Shown here: one piece after another, positions 40,961 through 53,443 of the stretch
How the letters are laid out: every line of letters starts with the position of its first letter
Numbering within the stretch: the first letter of the stretch is position 1
Program-made: the position numbers and the translations under genes
Notes under the pieces: generated by a model
Databases searched by the model: none
Seen by the model: the letters and a program-made list of their open reading frames with translations, nothing else
Told to the model about the DNA's origin: nothing
Assembly (NCBI RefSeq): GCF_000208745.1
Contig: NC_030852.1
Location: 30,062,311 to 30,126,310, forward strand
DNA: 64,000 bases
Source: Theobroma cacao
Taxonomy: Eukaryota; Streptophyta; Magnoliopsida; Malvales; Malvaceae
Reading direction: 5' to 3'

Positions 40961-41907
40961 TCCTATTTCACATGTTCAATTTTGGGTGGGGAAGTGAAAA
41001 TGACAAGTTTATTAAATTTACATTTTAAAACATTTATCATTTTAATAATAAATAATTTATTTAAATTTTTAAATATATTTTTAAATATTAATATATGATA
41101 CTGTTTTTATTATCTAATAATAAAATAATAATTAAATGAGCGAACCAAATTGAACTAAAATTTGATAACTTAAAAAAAAAATCATATGAACCCAACTCAA
41201 TCCACCGATGAACACTGCTTAACATGTCCATGTATTAAACTTAAATTTTGATATTTAACCATAATTTTAAGGATTAAAACCATATTTTCAATAAAATAAT
41301 TGTAAATCAAACATTAAAATATTATATTTTTAAAACTTTAATCCAAAACTTTTTCATTTATACCAATGGCGATGATATTAAAACACCAAACACCACCTTA
41401 AGGAGCTGCCCAACCGTCCAGCCGAAGAGGCAGAGTTTTGTTATCGATTACACATGGTCCTCGTACATTTAAATCTCAACTCCCACCAACAACCAGTTAG
41501 GTTAACTGCTCACAACCCCCACACCGTCCACGACATAACGGTATATATAACAAAACTCTGCTCAAACCCTTCGAAGGGAGACACCCGTGTTGTCACTAGT
41601 CCGCATACTTTAACTAGATCAGTAACTGGTGATATAGTCACACGAATGAATAAACCTCTCTCTTTTTTACCACCTTCAAAAGAAAGCATTTGAATTCATT
41701 TCACTGGCTAAATATTCTCTTCAATATAATTAGGGAGAAAGAGGGAGCAGTAATTAAGAAGATGAGGGCAATAAATGAACAACATAGTGCCCCACATTAG
41801 CATATAACTATGGAAAAAGAACAAAAGGTTGTTTATAGCCATATACATCCATGAGTAATTTGTCAAGAACTATTTTAACTGAAAGCAAACTCAGCATAAC
41901 CCATAGG
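40961..41907. other. AT-rich spacer and ACBP 3' flank
   Basis: AT-rich to about 41340, then a more mixed segment. The last 100-200 bases are the likely 3' UTR of the acyl-CoA-binding protein gene. An open frame of 79 codons at 41454-41693 is not recognisable. Confidence 0.5.
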
Positions 41908-44880
41908 TTAATCGGCTTTGCCTGCACATTGCAACCAAGGCCAATCCAACGCACACAGGTCAACTGGAGAGTTGCCATCATCGTCCTCCATATCTTTGTC
42001 TGCATTTTGTTTCACAAGAAATTCAGCAATGTCTTCCCTCTCACACACAACAGCGTAATGCAAGGGGGTTTGGCCTTCATTGTCCTTCCAATAGAAAAAT
42101 AAAGATTTTAACAACACTGATGACAACACCAGAAACAGAGAGAATAATATATGAAAAATATTGTGCACCGTTGAATAGGTCCAAGCTGACGCATGAACCA
42201 CCCAAAACTCTTATTTCTCATTTACTTCAGTACTCTATTGAAACATAAAACATTGCAAAGACAATATTTCATAATTTTTGTCATGCATTACAGACCCATC
42301 AAGAAAACTATGAGTAGTTTCAGCAAGCAGAAAAATATCAGGGAGTAAAAACCAATTAATTGTGACACCAACAACAATAACTACCTTAGCATTCACATCA
42401 GCATTCCTGCTAACAAGTGCTTCCGTAATTTTAAAATGGCCACGGTCTACAGCCCAATGCAATGGGGTCCTGCCTTCACTATCTGCATGCATCATAAGCA
42501 GAGAGCTTAGAAGGTTATGCAAGTCTTTCAAATCCCTGGTATGCAAGTCTAGTTCTTTCTTTAAAGGAAAAAAAACAGCTTCATAGAAACAAACCTCGCA
42601 AATTCACAGAAACATCACTTTCAATGCATTTAAGCAAATTATCCAGTTCTCCTTCTCTAGCAAAAGCATGAATAGCATCCATTTTCCTGAAAAAGAATAA
42701 TCCTTTAGCATTCCCATCAAAATTCTTAGTTACTAAAGAACTATACCCTCTGATCTGAAGGAAGTGTTAAAGAATTTTTGGAGAAGGAAAGTTTAATTCA
42801 TTAATGAATCACTTACAAAAATGCACCCCTTTGTCTAACAGGAACCATTTCATAGTCCAAAAAAGCACAACCATATTAACAACCAGCACATAGCGACTTA
42901 CACTATACCTAAGGCATCATAAATGAACAAGTAACATCAATGCTTGTGAAAGAGATTCAGAATTCCCTACAAACAGCAAAAGATGAACCCATAATGCACA
43001 GAACAAACAGTAAAATATAACTATCTGACTTATGTCCAAAATCAGACTTGAAAACATAAATCCTGGAAGGGGCACATTCCTTTTTCATAGTCCATAGTTA
43101 AATGACCTTTGACTGTGGAAGGTTCCATAAATATATTGTATTGGATAGGAAGATGATAAGTAGAACCACAACATAGTATAACAAGAAGAGAATTTTACTA
43201 TCATGAGTAAAAAAGTAAACATGCTTAATTATACCTCAAGAAAGGAAGAATTTTTTCTATTCAAATTTCCATATGACTCTTGCATGTTTAAAACCGATTA
43301 CTCCATCACAAACAACAGTAACTTCAAAGACCTACATAAGTTTGCTCAAGCAAATATCAGATATCTATAAGATAAATCATCAACCGCACAAATAAATTCA
43401 AGCCTGATCACATATATACAACTAAAGGTCGAGTTTACATCAAAATGTACCCAAAAAACAATTCAATTGGTATTCTCCTAACTTGTTAACCTCAGTGAGA
43501 CATAAATAGACCTAATAAATAGCATTTAAAAACACCCGATGGAAGTTCCAAGAACCTTACAACTCATTTCCAGATTCCTCTTCATACACAAAAGAGCTGA
43601 AAACTGGTCCCATTGGTCCTCTGGCATCTCTACTTGCAGCATTTTCAGCCCCACCTTTGCTCTTCTAGGAACAAAAGTTGATAAATCAGTAAATCAGCAA
43701 CACAAAAGAAAAAAAAAAGTAGATAATAAAACAGTATCAAAGAAACGGCAAGATAGCAACAGAAAAGATTAAAATTGCACCATAGCTGAACCAGCAGCCC
43801 AAGTTGGATATAGCTCTGTAACGATGTCAATGTATTTCTGCATTGCTTCTTCTGGAGGCATAGCACCCAATTTGTGCCATGCTTGCCTAACAAAAATATG
43901 ATATCCATATTCAAATATTAGGAATGTAAATTCTCAAGCAATTTGCAATCATTTAAATGTTGAATTATGTAGTAGAAACAATTCTCAAGCTAAATGGCAG
44001 TGCCTCACAATGTGGGAGTAATAAAAGAAGAAAAAAAAAGGACAAGCAAACTTTGCCGATTGAATGAGAAAACATGTCAATTATCATTCATCACCAACTT
44101 TACCCAAATGTCTACTCATAATAAGTGCTTCAAGAAAACAAGCTGAACTTTGAATCGTAAAAAGATCAAAGAATACACTTCTCAGAGCCAAGTGAAAACT
44201 TTTATCAAAGAATCTGTTGTTGCCAGCGAAGCAAATTAAATTATACTCAGCAAGCTCAGTTGTAGAATTCACATTTCCCAAAATAAGAAACAGCCCACCA
44301 ACAAACCAACAAAAAATAGACGAAGAAATTAGAAAAGAAAAAAAAACAGAAAACGCCAATAAGCACCGTCTTACCACTTAGCACGAGCCGTCATTTTCAA
44401 AGCAGAAGGCTGAGGAGCAGTGCAAGGACCTTCAGTGGCAATTTTGTACAAACCGTAAAGCTGCAACTGCACCTCACTCGACACCTTCTGCGACAACCGA
44501 TCCGCCGCTGCCGCCGCCACGAACGCCGTCGCTGCACTAAACGCCTCATCCAGCTCCGTACACTCCACCCCTTCCCAATCGTCATCGTCGTCATCATCAT
44601 CACCATCGTCATCACCACCATCACTCTCGTTCCTAACACTTCCCACTTCGGCGATCACCGAATCCGCGTCGTGCGGTCCCCCGAAATCAGTGCGGACATG
44701 CGGGTCGGATTCGGAACCCGAGTCGAGTTTGTTGTGGGCTTGGACATGGGCTGTTCGGGCTCGGGCAATTGAAAGGTTATCTTCTTTGAAAGAAACGACT
44801 AAGGAGATTAACTTAGCGAGGAGATAAGAGAAGAGAAGACCTATGAGTATTGATTGCAAAAGCTGTTGCCAGTCAGCCAT
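41908..44880 (-). CDS. ACBP1/2: Membrane-anchored acyl-CoA-binding protein with ankyrin repeats (class II ACBP)
   Basis: Six exons on the minus strand join in frame: 44880-44375, 43886-43781, 43664-43561, 42686-42595, 42482-42385 and 42084-41908, giving 360 residues (Arabidopsis ACBP1 338, ACBP2 354). The MADWQQ start at 44880 is preferred over an upstream TTG in the same frame. Residues 8-29 form a membrane anchor, residues 85-102 a run of Asp, and residues 111-200 the ACB domain with YKIATEGPCTAPQPSALK and ARAKWQAWHKLGAM, which bind long-chain acyl-CoA. Ankyrin repeats at about 245-345 (GRTPLHWAVDRGH, GQTPLHYAVVCERE) bind partners such as AP2/ERF factors in the Arabidopsis proteins. It acts at the ER and plasma membrane in lipid trafficking, stem cuticle formation and metal/ABA responses. 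ACBP1 and ACBP2 cannot be told apart by sequence alone. Confidence 0.95.
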
Positions 44881-44914
44881 GGAATCCACCAAGATATTCT
44901 CAAGTAAAAATTAA

Positions 44915-44929
44915 AAACCCTAACCCTAA
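44915..44929. promoter_or_regulatory. Double telo-box just upstream of the ACBP gene
   Basis: AAACCCTAACCCTAA lies 35-50 bases upstream of the ACBP start codon, within the likely 5' leader. Two overlapping telo-box units are present. Confidence 0.6.
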
Positions 44930-45354
44930 AATTTGAGAGTGATTGTACGGACAAAAGCGTAGGGAAATGAAAGCCTAGAAATGGATCATCTTGTCATCGG
45001 AGTTAAACTAAAACCCTATAAACCTTTTGAAGATTGAAGAAAATAATTTTCTTTTTCTTTTTTTAGCTTTCTTTATATTTTTTACTTATGTTCCTTTTGG
45101 GCTGGGGGACCTCTTTTTAGTAGTTTTAACAGGACGAAACTTTGGCGCCGGAGGAACAGTGTGCATCCTATTAATAGCGAGAAGAGAACCATTACGTGGG
45201 TGTAGTGCGCACCCTTGAATTGGATCAGGTGTTTCGCGGACTATGGTTATTTCTTTTTTGTTAGACAGGTGGCTTGTTTTTAGTCGTTGAATTTGGTGGT
45301 ACTGGTAAAAAAAATATCGATCTCTCTTTGTCTTTATCTCCGGAGAGATGGTAT

Positions 45355-45375
45355 ATCACGTGTTTCACACGTGAT
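45355..45375. promoter_or_regulatory. Palindromic pair of G-box/ABRE motifs
   Basis: ATCACGTG, a five-base spacer TTTCA, then CACGTGAT form a perfect inverted repeat of two CACGTG cores, about 475 bases upstream of the ACBP start. Paired ACGT elements are the classical ABA-response arrangement recognised by bZIP factors. Function here is inferred. Confidence 0.55.
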
Positions 45376-46109
45376 GTATCAGAACTTTTAGTTCACTGTT
45401 GTTGGCCTTTATTATATTTCTTTATGTGGTTGGTTAATTCTTACAGCCTTTGAATAATCTTTTATTAGAAGCCATGTGTTACAACTTACTAATATTAATG
45501 CATTAATGAGTTTTGATATCACCCACTAAGTTACGTAAATATTATCACGAAATTTTGACATAATTTAATCATAAACAATAAAATCTTCAATCACAATAAA
45601 TAAATATAAAAAATTGTTTTAAATATCTATACTGCATTTAAAATTCATAGCTGAATTGATTTTTATGTTTGGAATAATTGGTTGAATTGTAAAATAATTT
45701 ATTGATTGATTTATTTAGTTAATCTTTGATTTATATTAAACTTCACACAATAGTAACAACATATAGGTTGGTAATTGTTTAATTATTATTAGTATAATTT
45801 ATTCTTTTACATGTTACTTAATAATCAACCTAATAATTATAAACAGTTGGAATAAACGACCTTTAGGATTTGAATTTAAGTTTTTACATAATAATAAAAT
45901 GGATCGTTTTTGAATTGGTGTCCCCATGTAACTAGTTCAATCAGATCGGTAGCAAAAATGAAAAGACTTACCACTACGGGAATCTATCTCAAAATCTTAA
46001 AGCAAAACCATCTTATGTTGTCTATGAACATAGTTATGCTATGCGTGAGTGTGGGTATGCAGTTTGCTACGTTCATAGCCCAATTTAAGGAGGGTTGAGG
46101 CGTGGAACC

Positions 46110-46694
46110 GAATCCAGCCACACTTTCTATTTCGGTTGCGGCCCACAGTCAACTCTTTCTATTCGTGAAGAAACCGCAAGCAATTGACTGGAGGGGTCTG
46201 TTTCAAAAATGTTTTGTGAGAAGCCAACAGTTTCGCTGATGCTCTAGCAAGATCGGGGGTGGAGAGAGGGGACATGTTCTCGGCTGTATGGTAGGGGAGG
46301 AAGTTGCAGTCTGGAACTTATATGAAAAGATAATATCAGCTGATGTGTTCTGGTTTTGTAAACAACTGGCAGTTGGAAGAGGCAAAGGTGAGAAGTCCAA
46401 GTAAGGAATCCCTCTTGCTGTCTCTGTCTTGTATTTTTGTTGGTTTTGTTATGTGTATGGAGATCGGGGTAAAAGGGGAGCAGAGCAGGCCTGCTGTAAT
46501 TCGTATGCTTCTGCTTTATGTTGTGTAGCTCTCAATTAAGGGAGTCTGCGGTTGATTTTGGACATTGTGATATGGGGGAAGTTTCTGTTGCTGTTGTTCG
46601 TTTTGTACCATTCCAGAGATTTGGAATGCGTGAGCTGTTTTAATCTCTTTATTTAATGAAAGCATATATTGTTTGAAAATAATAATAATAATAG
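46110..46694 (+). mobile_element. 3' end remnant of a plant LINE (RNase H tail)
   Basis: In one plus frame the segment around 46211-46290 reads EANSFADALARSGVERGD, the typical C-terminal end of the RNase H domain of plant L1-type LINEs. A non-coding tail follows and closes with an AAT-repeat (46677-46693). The reverse transcriptase part is missing. The left border is approximate and no target-site duplication was confirmed. Confidence 0.6.
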
Positions 46695-47003
46695 ACAAGT
46701 ATTCATCAAAGCGCACGGAATTATACTACAACATAATGTCGATTCAAGCATTACATCTTTGAGCTAGTAAAAAATTTGTGTATATATCTGGAATGTAATT
46801 CGCTGCGAATACCATCACCATATGGCCATGCGTCTATGTCTAGGCATGTTACATCCCTCCTCCCTGTTCCTGTTTTCTTGTCTGTAAAGGAACTATAATA
46901 ACAAAAGCGAAAACAAAATTGAAACTGATCAATCATTCCTAGTTCTATGCCCCCTGGTTGTCTGATTGCAACAAGCTGTCCTCTCCATCAGCATCAGTAT
47001 TGA

Positions 47004-48817
47004 CACTTTCCATAGCCTGCAACATGAAAAGAACAAAAAAGGGTTCAGAGAAAGTTTGTCAAAGATGAGCTCTAGCAATCAAAAATATGCTACTAGCTAC
47101 TAATTAAGAACATGGATGCATCAGAAAGACAAGGGTGGATAACAGGGCAGTAAGAAGAGGTATTCGTGATCTTAATTACTTGGATCAACGTCTGTGATGG
47201 CTCCAGTTTGCTCAAAAGCACAATCATACTCTTTCCTATCGGTGGATTGATAGTAAGCATTCATGGCAAAAGCTGCATGGGCTCGAACAGTGTTAGGAAG
47301 GAAGCAAGCTCCATCTTCTTGAATCGGTCCACAGTCCAAACCCAAACCGCACACATAATCAATATTTCTTTGTAAAGCATTTTCATCCGCGCCCGTTTTG
47401 GGAAGACACCATTGTTTTCCCTCAGACCTTGGCGTAGGATTCACCGGCGCCGCCGTTGGCACTGGGGTTGGGTTGTTAGGAATGGATGATCTAGCCTGCC
47501 AAAGACAAACCACAAGAATAGATAAAATTCATTAATCATTATCGGTAAATCAATTTTATCTAATTAATTCATGAAATATATTTTTCACCATGATTATTAA
47601 TTATTAGAAGGCTGGCTGTAATGACTAACAAACATGTAACATGGTGAATATTGGGGCCGGCAGCTACCGTGGGCCTTAGGATCCCGACATCATAAACGGG
47701 TGCCATATCTGGTTGGAAGAGCCCGAAATTCCTCTCACATGTAGGCCCTGGCTTAAGATTTTCATTGAAAAGCGCAAAGATGTAGGTCTCGAAAGTCCGG
47801 TTTGGCATTAGGGGTGTGCCAGCACCAGATGCTACGTGCCGCATGAGATTGCCATTGTATTCAGCTGCACTCTCTGCATCAACACCAACTTGGGTCGAAT
47901 CCCCCATGGATGGCCAACCAGTTTCGGCTATGACAATCTCAAGATCATCAAATCCTACGAATTTCATGGCTGAAAAGACCGCATCTAATTGAGCATCTAA
48001 CATGTTTGTGTAATGCAGCTCTGTGTTTTCATCGAACACTCCTGCATTAGGCCGAAACAGGGCATAATCAAGGGTATCAGGTGAGCAGCCAAAAAATGGA
48101 TAAGGGTTCACCATGAAGGGTGAATTGGTAGCTCTAAGGAAGCTAAGCAATGGTTTGAGAACATGAGTGTCATAGCCTTGTCGAAACTTTCCAGTGGATG
48201 GTGGGCTTGAATTTGAGAGAATGCCTAGAGAGTGAGGTGTGGAGACTTGGATTCTACGGTCTAGTGAAGCTTCAACAAGGGCGGTGTGGAGGGTTTGCAC
48301 AGCTGGAACAAGACTTCCTATTAACAGTTTGTTTGCTGTTGATATTACTTCATTGCCTACTAAAATACGGACTATATTCGTGGCTGGTGTGTAAGGTTGG
48401 ATATTGTCTTCCACCCATTGTTGAGCCAAGTTTAGCTTGGTAAGGCGAGGGATTTGATCATTTGGAACAGTTACTGTGATAGCAATGCCAGTGTGGGCAA
48501 AGGCTTTTAGAATGTCAGGGTTGGCGTCGAAGAGCCTAACGCGGTTGATGACCGTGGACTCTAGAAGGAAATGCGCCACTTGAGCTGGTGGGGGAAGATT
48601 GTTCGCAACGGTGCCATAGTTTATCCCAATTGTCCCTTCGACTCCTAGAAAAAAAAAGATAACCACACCAATTAATCAGTTATACATCTATGTTGGTACA
48701 AAATTTTTGCAAGTGGAATATCACAGTTTTCATACCTCGGACGAGCGTTGATGCCAGAAAAAATAAGATGGATGCGACCAATACAGAAGAAAAGACAGAG
48801 ATGAATTCTTTCGCCAT
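47004..48817 (-). CDS. Glucan endo-1,3-beta-glucosidase, GH17 with CBM43 (X8) domain
   Basis: Four exons on the minus strand join in frame: 48817-48736, 48644-47668, 47495-47180 and 47026-47004, giving 465 residues. Residues 1-28 are a signal peptide. The GH17 barrel starts at GTIGINYGTVANNLP. It contains the proton-donor motif VGNEV (Glu near 126) and the nucleophile motif IAETGWPS (Glu near 268), both intact. A Pro/Thr-rich linker (NPTPVPTAAPVNPTP) leads to a CBM43 domain near 383-465 (WCLPKTGADENALQ, CGLGLDCGPI), which binds beta-1,3-glucan. The tiny last exon supplies the usual YGKCQY ending. There is no GPI-anchor tail after CBM43, so the enzyme is probably secreted to the wall or plasmodesmal region, where such proteins degrade callose. 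An ATG at 48868 in the same frame is possible but would disturb the signal peptide. Confidence 0.93.
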
Positions 48818-51800
48818 GGCTTTGGTGGGTATGGGAAGATGCTGAATGATGCATTGGGGGCAAACCATGGCTCAAGAAGTGGAGTGTGAGATACTTTTCT
48901 TTGTGAATGGGGGAAGGTCTGGATGCCGTGGCATGAACCATGTTTGCAAGAACTTTATCGTTTGCGCCTGCTTTAGATGTAACTTTGGATTATACCTTTT
49001 CCTTTGATTCTGTTACATCATTCTCCCTTTCTTTGCAACGGAATTTTTTTTCTTGCAACCAAGTATGGGCCAATCTTGACAATGCGAACCGGGCTTTGTG
49101 TAGTCAATCAGCTTGGTATATTGAAGTGAAAGTGTCATCGAGACAACTAATGAAACTTGTCAGATCTTACTTTAGTCCACGGCAGGGGAATAATCTTTTC
49201 TTCCATGCTGGAGAAGGTATCAGCTGTCGTGAGTTCCTTATTAGCTTAAACAATACGATATTCTTCAGCTCCTAATATAACCAGTGAGAATCCTATCAAC
49301 TCTCACAACGCAGTATAAGAGAGCCTAATATTCATTTTTATTACTTTTTTATTTGAAAGTTCAATATATTGAGGAAAGGAGAGAACGAAATTCGCCCCTA
49401 GAGAAAGCAGAAGATTTTAAACTGTTGTCCCCAAGTCAAGAATAACACTCCCGAATCCCGGTACACAAACAAAAAGATCTGTCAGTAAAAGTTCAGCTTA
49501 CAAAACCTTGCTGAACTCAAGTCCCCCATCACACCTATACAATCATAACCCACCTTAAAACCAGAAACAGACACTTTCTCAGCCAAACCCAAAAATACAG
49601 TTCAACCAAGAGGCTCAAACAAAAAACAACCCCTCCAAAGAAGAAATGCCAACTCATTTTTATTACTTATTTGACCTTTTTTCACTGAATTAAGCTCTTG
49701 CTTGTGGCCTGTGTTTGCGAATCAAAACTATACTAGCAGAGCTTTAGGTGTCTATAGATTTGATTGTACCAAATAAAATTTTGAATAAAATACAGTCGGA
49801 GAAGTCGCATATATCAGCAATGAAAATGAAAAAAATGTAACTAAAAAATTTAAATATTTCCATCGAAGCAGAATGGAAAATGCTGTTGAGAAAAAACAAT
49901 GAAATCCAGCTCTAGATTCATCGTACACTAAATTATTACTGAACGTTTTCCCCGACAAGTACCTTTTCAGCATTTCACAGCTCAGCCAGTTTCTCAGCCT
50001 GTCACTTTTTTATTGGTTGGGCAAGCCTTGTTCTTATCCTTTTCCTTCCCATTAATTTCTTGGCATTTGTCTACATCAAAATGTCCAAATGCATTTGAAA
50101 CCACTCATGTTACCACTTATCCAGAGCTACTCGATGAAAGGCATTTTGATTATTAGTTGCAATAGTAAAAGCCAATTCAACCCTACCAACAAGTTTGATT
50201 ACTGTTATTTGATAAATGATAATCGGTATTACATGATATTTGATTCAATGATGATTTATGTATTTTTTTTATATTTAAAAAACGGGTTTGAATCCTTTTT
50301 CTTTAAAATGAAAACAAATGATAATGATTAAATAAACAATGATATAATGATTTTATGCAGGGGAAAAATCCTCTAGAGAAACAAGGTGAGATTTGTCCAC
50401 AAAAAAGGGGAAAAAGGACGAAAGAAATTAACAAACAACATTGTTAGCATCAAGCATGTAAGTGTTACTCACTTCAGTTTTTTGTCCCTTCCTTGGTGAG
50501 ATGCTAATAAGCATTAAGTCTAACTCCGACCAAGATATATGAAGCCTAACTAGCCAGGCTAACAGAGAGCAAGCTCCTAAAACTCACCATATAGTAATGA
50601 TGTTATCAGTTCTGAGGCAAAAAGTTTGTAGTAAGACTCGATCAAATACTAATAAAGTTTTGTGTGTGTGTACGCAATGTGCTTTATTTGTTTATCTGCA
50701 TTTTGATGGCAAGAACCAAATACTAAAGATCAGTTGCATCTAAAATTTGGCGACACTGGAAAGTGGGAGAGTTTACCTTACATAGGTACTTACCTACGCT
50801 TTTAATATGAGGTGCAAAGGAGAGCAAGAACAGCCTGGTAGAGGAACTTCCACTTTTAACATTGCTTGTTCAAATGAGCATCTCAGAAACAGAAGCATTA
50901 TCAGCCAAACTTACAGTAAACAGAGACTATATATATAGACTATACTCTATATTTTGGACTGATATACATGCAAATGCAACTGTGATTGGAATACTCATTT
51001 GAGCAAGAAACATTACAAAGAGGAATTAAGTTACTTTCTCTTCTCTCTCTCTCTCTCTCTCAACCTTTCTCTGATCTGAATCATCCAACACTGATGACCC
51101 CTAGAATCTAAGGTCCATTGCTATAAATAGAAGGTCCAAGTATGAGGAGAAAAAAAACCAGTACAGATTGCTGAATTACCAAAATGCCTCTGCCGCAATG
51201 AGGCATGGTAAACAGAGAAGAAAAGAACTGCTTGTTAGTTGTTTGTAATTTAAGCCTGTTTAATTTTCGAAGGACAGTTTGGGAAACTGACTGATTAGGT
51301 GCCATACTAATGAAGGGGCTGGTATATATCGGACGGTGCAGAAAATAGTTGGAGATTGGACAGTCAGTTTAAAGAGTCTAAATGAAAAGGAATTGTAGTT
51401 GCTGAAAGAATGGCAGCTCAAGATTATCAATCCTAACAACCTAACCACCATCAGTCAATTAGGAGGGAAAATAAAACAACCACCTATGGTGACAAATCTT
51501 TTATCATTTCAGAATCATTACCTGCATGCCATCTTTAACAAATGGTAAATTCTTTCTCATCAAAGCTACTATTCCCACCAATATTTCCTTTTGTAATTTT
51601 GTCTGGTCCATTGTTTGCTCTATTACAAGTATTGTTTCATGTGAGGTCAGCATCCACTGGAGAAAGATATCAAGTCTGCTGCTGCATTCTCAGCAGTTTT
51701 AATCTAGGGAAGTTGTGATTCAATACGCTAGTATGTGTCTCCTTTTTCTTCCCACTTTCCAAGCAAAAAAAGATGGTACGGTATATACAGAATTGCTATT

Positions 51801-52440
51801 GGCTTTTGTGCCACTTTGACCTGGGCTTGACTCAAAGTGATTGAAGTGAGAATGGAGGTTGAAAACCTGTCTGTTGTAAGGAAATGTAAAATGCATTATC
51901 GGATTTGATTTTAACAAGTATTTGTAGACACTTGTCAACTACAGACTGTACTGCATTACCAGATGAATGAGCCCCCCCCGCCCCCCCCCCCCACGTCATA
52001 TCAGAAAAACTAAAGGGAGGTGACCATTCAGCTTCTAGTGTACAATTTCAATATGGGGTTGGTAAATCTAATAAAGGAGTACACTAGGCATATGAAAGGA
52101 TGTGGGCGCGTTTGCACCGACCTTTTTTAAGAAGTTGCCCCATCCTCATTAACTCTGTCTTTAACATTTTGGTACTCCTGCAAAATGGGAATCACCTAAA
52201 GAAGCCATACCTTAGTTCCCAAATCTGCCTTTTGGGGTAGGTAATGCAATATATAGCAAAGTATAATTTCTATTTGAGCTGCTGTCACATCAATTACAAC
52301 TCAAGTGAATCACTTGAAGTGATGCCCCGACGTTATTGAGTTCAAACATAATGGAGAACATGCAATTTTAATTATTATCTCTGATTAAATCTTATAGATA
52401 CAAAAATGAATCAACATTTTGATGGAAAAATGACGGCAGT
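48818..52440. other. Long gene-poor region upstream of the glucanase
   Basis: The region begins with the glucanase promoter. Later features are a CT-repeat near 51041-51060, a strong TATA-like CTATAAATAG near 51120 followed by a 7-base-stem hairpin (ATGCCTC/GAGGCAT, about 51184-51206), and C-runs of 8 and 12 bases at 51972-51992. No open frame here has family features or splice partners, and I see no microRNA that I recognise. An A/C-rich segment at about 49380-49640 is unassigned. Confidence 0.45.
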
Positions 52441-52450
52441 AGTTATAAAT

Positions 52451-53210
52451 AAAAACATGGCCTACCTCTTTAAAACATTACAGCAACATCCTTTCTAACA
52501 GTAAAGCAATAACCATTAAATTTCCAAAATGTAGGCCACTGGTATTTAATGCAATGTGCAATTATTCATCCTGTCTTGCTCGTTTGATTATGAGGATGCA
52601 ATTTGACAAGAAGCGACGAATTCAAGATTTTGAATAAGAGTTGATCAGAAGATAATTATAAAAATAATAAAATTATATATATATATATATATATATATTA
52701 ATTTAATTATAATAATAAAANTATATATATATATATATATATAATTTTAAACTTATAATAATAAAAAAATTAAAAATTGAAAAGTGACAACGGTCGGTCA
52801 CCAACGTGACCTTCTTGACTTTTACCTTGCTGACAAAGGTTTCGAAGAAGGTACAAACCCAGGAAAGAACAAGTCACGGTACCCACTTCTTTAATTTCGC
52901 GAAAAGAAATTCTAGAATAATCAAAAGGATGGTAACATTTCTAACAAACAGACACTGATGTTAATAAATTTTTGTATATTGTACACGTAACTAAATATTA
53001 TAAAAGGGATAGAGATAGAGAAGCCATTTTCATTTCAAATAAAAGCAAGATGTCTTCCTTTTTAAAATATACAGCAAGATCCTTTCTAAAAAGCACGTCT
53101 CTCCGTTTACTTTTTTCCTTAGTTAATAGCACGTAATAATCATTAAATTTCCTAAATGAAGGCCACCGGTGTTTGATGGGCTATGGAAAATGAAATGTAC
53201 AATTATCCAC
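52451..53210 (+). repeat. Degenerate local direct duplication
   Basis: Bases 52455-52570 and 53040-53210 share the ordered blocks 'acagcaa-atcctttctaa', 'aataa-cattaaattt' and 'aggccac-ggt-tt-atg', followed by 'caattat-ca'. The second copy carries an extra insert of about 30-40 bases in the middle. Between the copies lie two AT-dinucleotide runs around one undetermined base (N, 52721). Confidence 0.6.
52674..52742. repeat. (AT)n microsatellites around an undetermined base
   Basis: Two AT-dinucleotide tracts (about 52674-52699 and 52722-52743) flank an AT-rich segment containing N at 52721, a likely sequencing or assembly difficulty. Confidence 0.9.
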
Positions 53211-53214
53211 GAAC

Positions 53215-53291
53215 ACATGTGCGGGTCAGCCGAACTATGGTTACTTCACGGCCACACCAAACATGTGCGGGTCAGCCGAACTATGGTTACT
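53215..53291 (+). repeat. 31-base tandem direct repeat upstream of tRNA-Gly
   Basis: The sequence beginning acatgtgcgggtcagccg occurs at 53215-53245 and again, essentially identical, at 53261-53291, a period of 46 bases. It lies about 80 bases beyond the 3' end of the tRNA gene. Confidence 0.85.
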
Positions 53292-53372
53292 CTTTACCCA
53301 CCATTACTGTCCTCGTCAGTTACCCCGGTCTTGTAAAACACCATATTGCTTGGACTGTTGTAAAATGGGAAA

Positions 53373-53443
53373 TGCGCATCCGGGGAATCGAACCCCGGTC
53401 AGTACCGTGGGAGGGTACTATGATACCACTACACTAGATGCGC
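53373..53443 (-). tRNA. tRNA-Gly (anticodon CCC)
   Basis: Read on the minus strand, a 71-base cloverleaf is complete. The acceptor stem GCGCATC pairs with GATGCGC. The D-arm is GTGTAGTGGTATCAT. The anticodon stem GTACC/GGTAC encloses the loop CTCCCAC with anticodon CCC (plus-strand positions 53409-53411). The T-arm is CCGGGGTTCGAATCCCCGG, with discriminator A. Internal A and B promoter boxes are intact. There is no intron, and CCA is not encoded, as expected for a nuclear gene. Confidence 0.95.

Larger units (their letters stand above)
44881..46100. other. ACBP promoter and AT-rich spacer
   Basis: Apart from the telo-box and the paired G-boxes, the stretch is AT-rich without a supported gene. 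Confidence 0.5.

Noticed and set aside
44881..44892. Four-codon extension of the ACBP frame starting with TTG
   Set aside because: TTG is not a normal nuclear start, and the ATG at 44880 gives the conserved MADW start.
46751..46936. Minus-strand open frame downstream of the glucanase
   Set aside because: The glucanase already ends at 47004 with the usual family C-terminus, and this frame has no splice link to it.
51965..51995. Poly-C runs as a possible i-motif/G-quadruplex regulatory element
   Set aside because: Only two adjacent homopolymer runs with no nearby gene start. They may also be sequencing slippage.
53215..53291. Possible CRISPR-like repeat-spacer pattern
   Set aside because: Only two repeat units with a 15-base gap in plant nuclear DNA. 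It is a simple tandem duplication.
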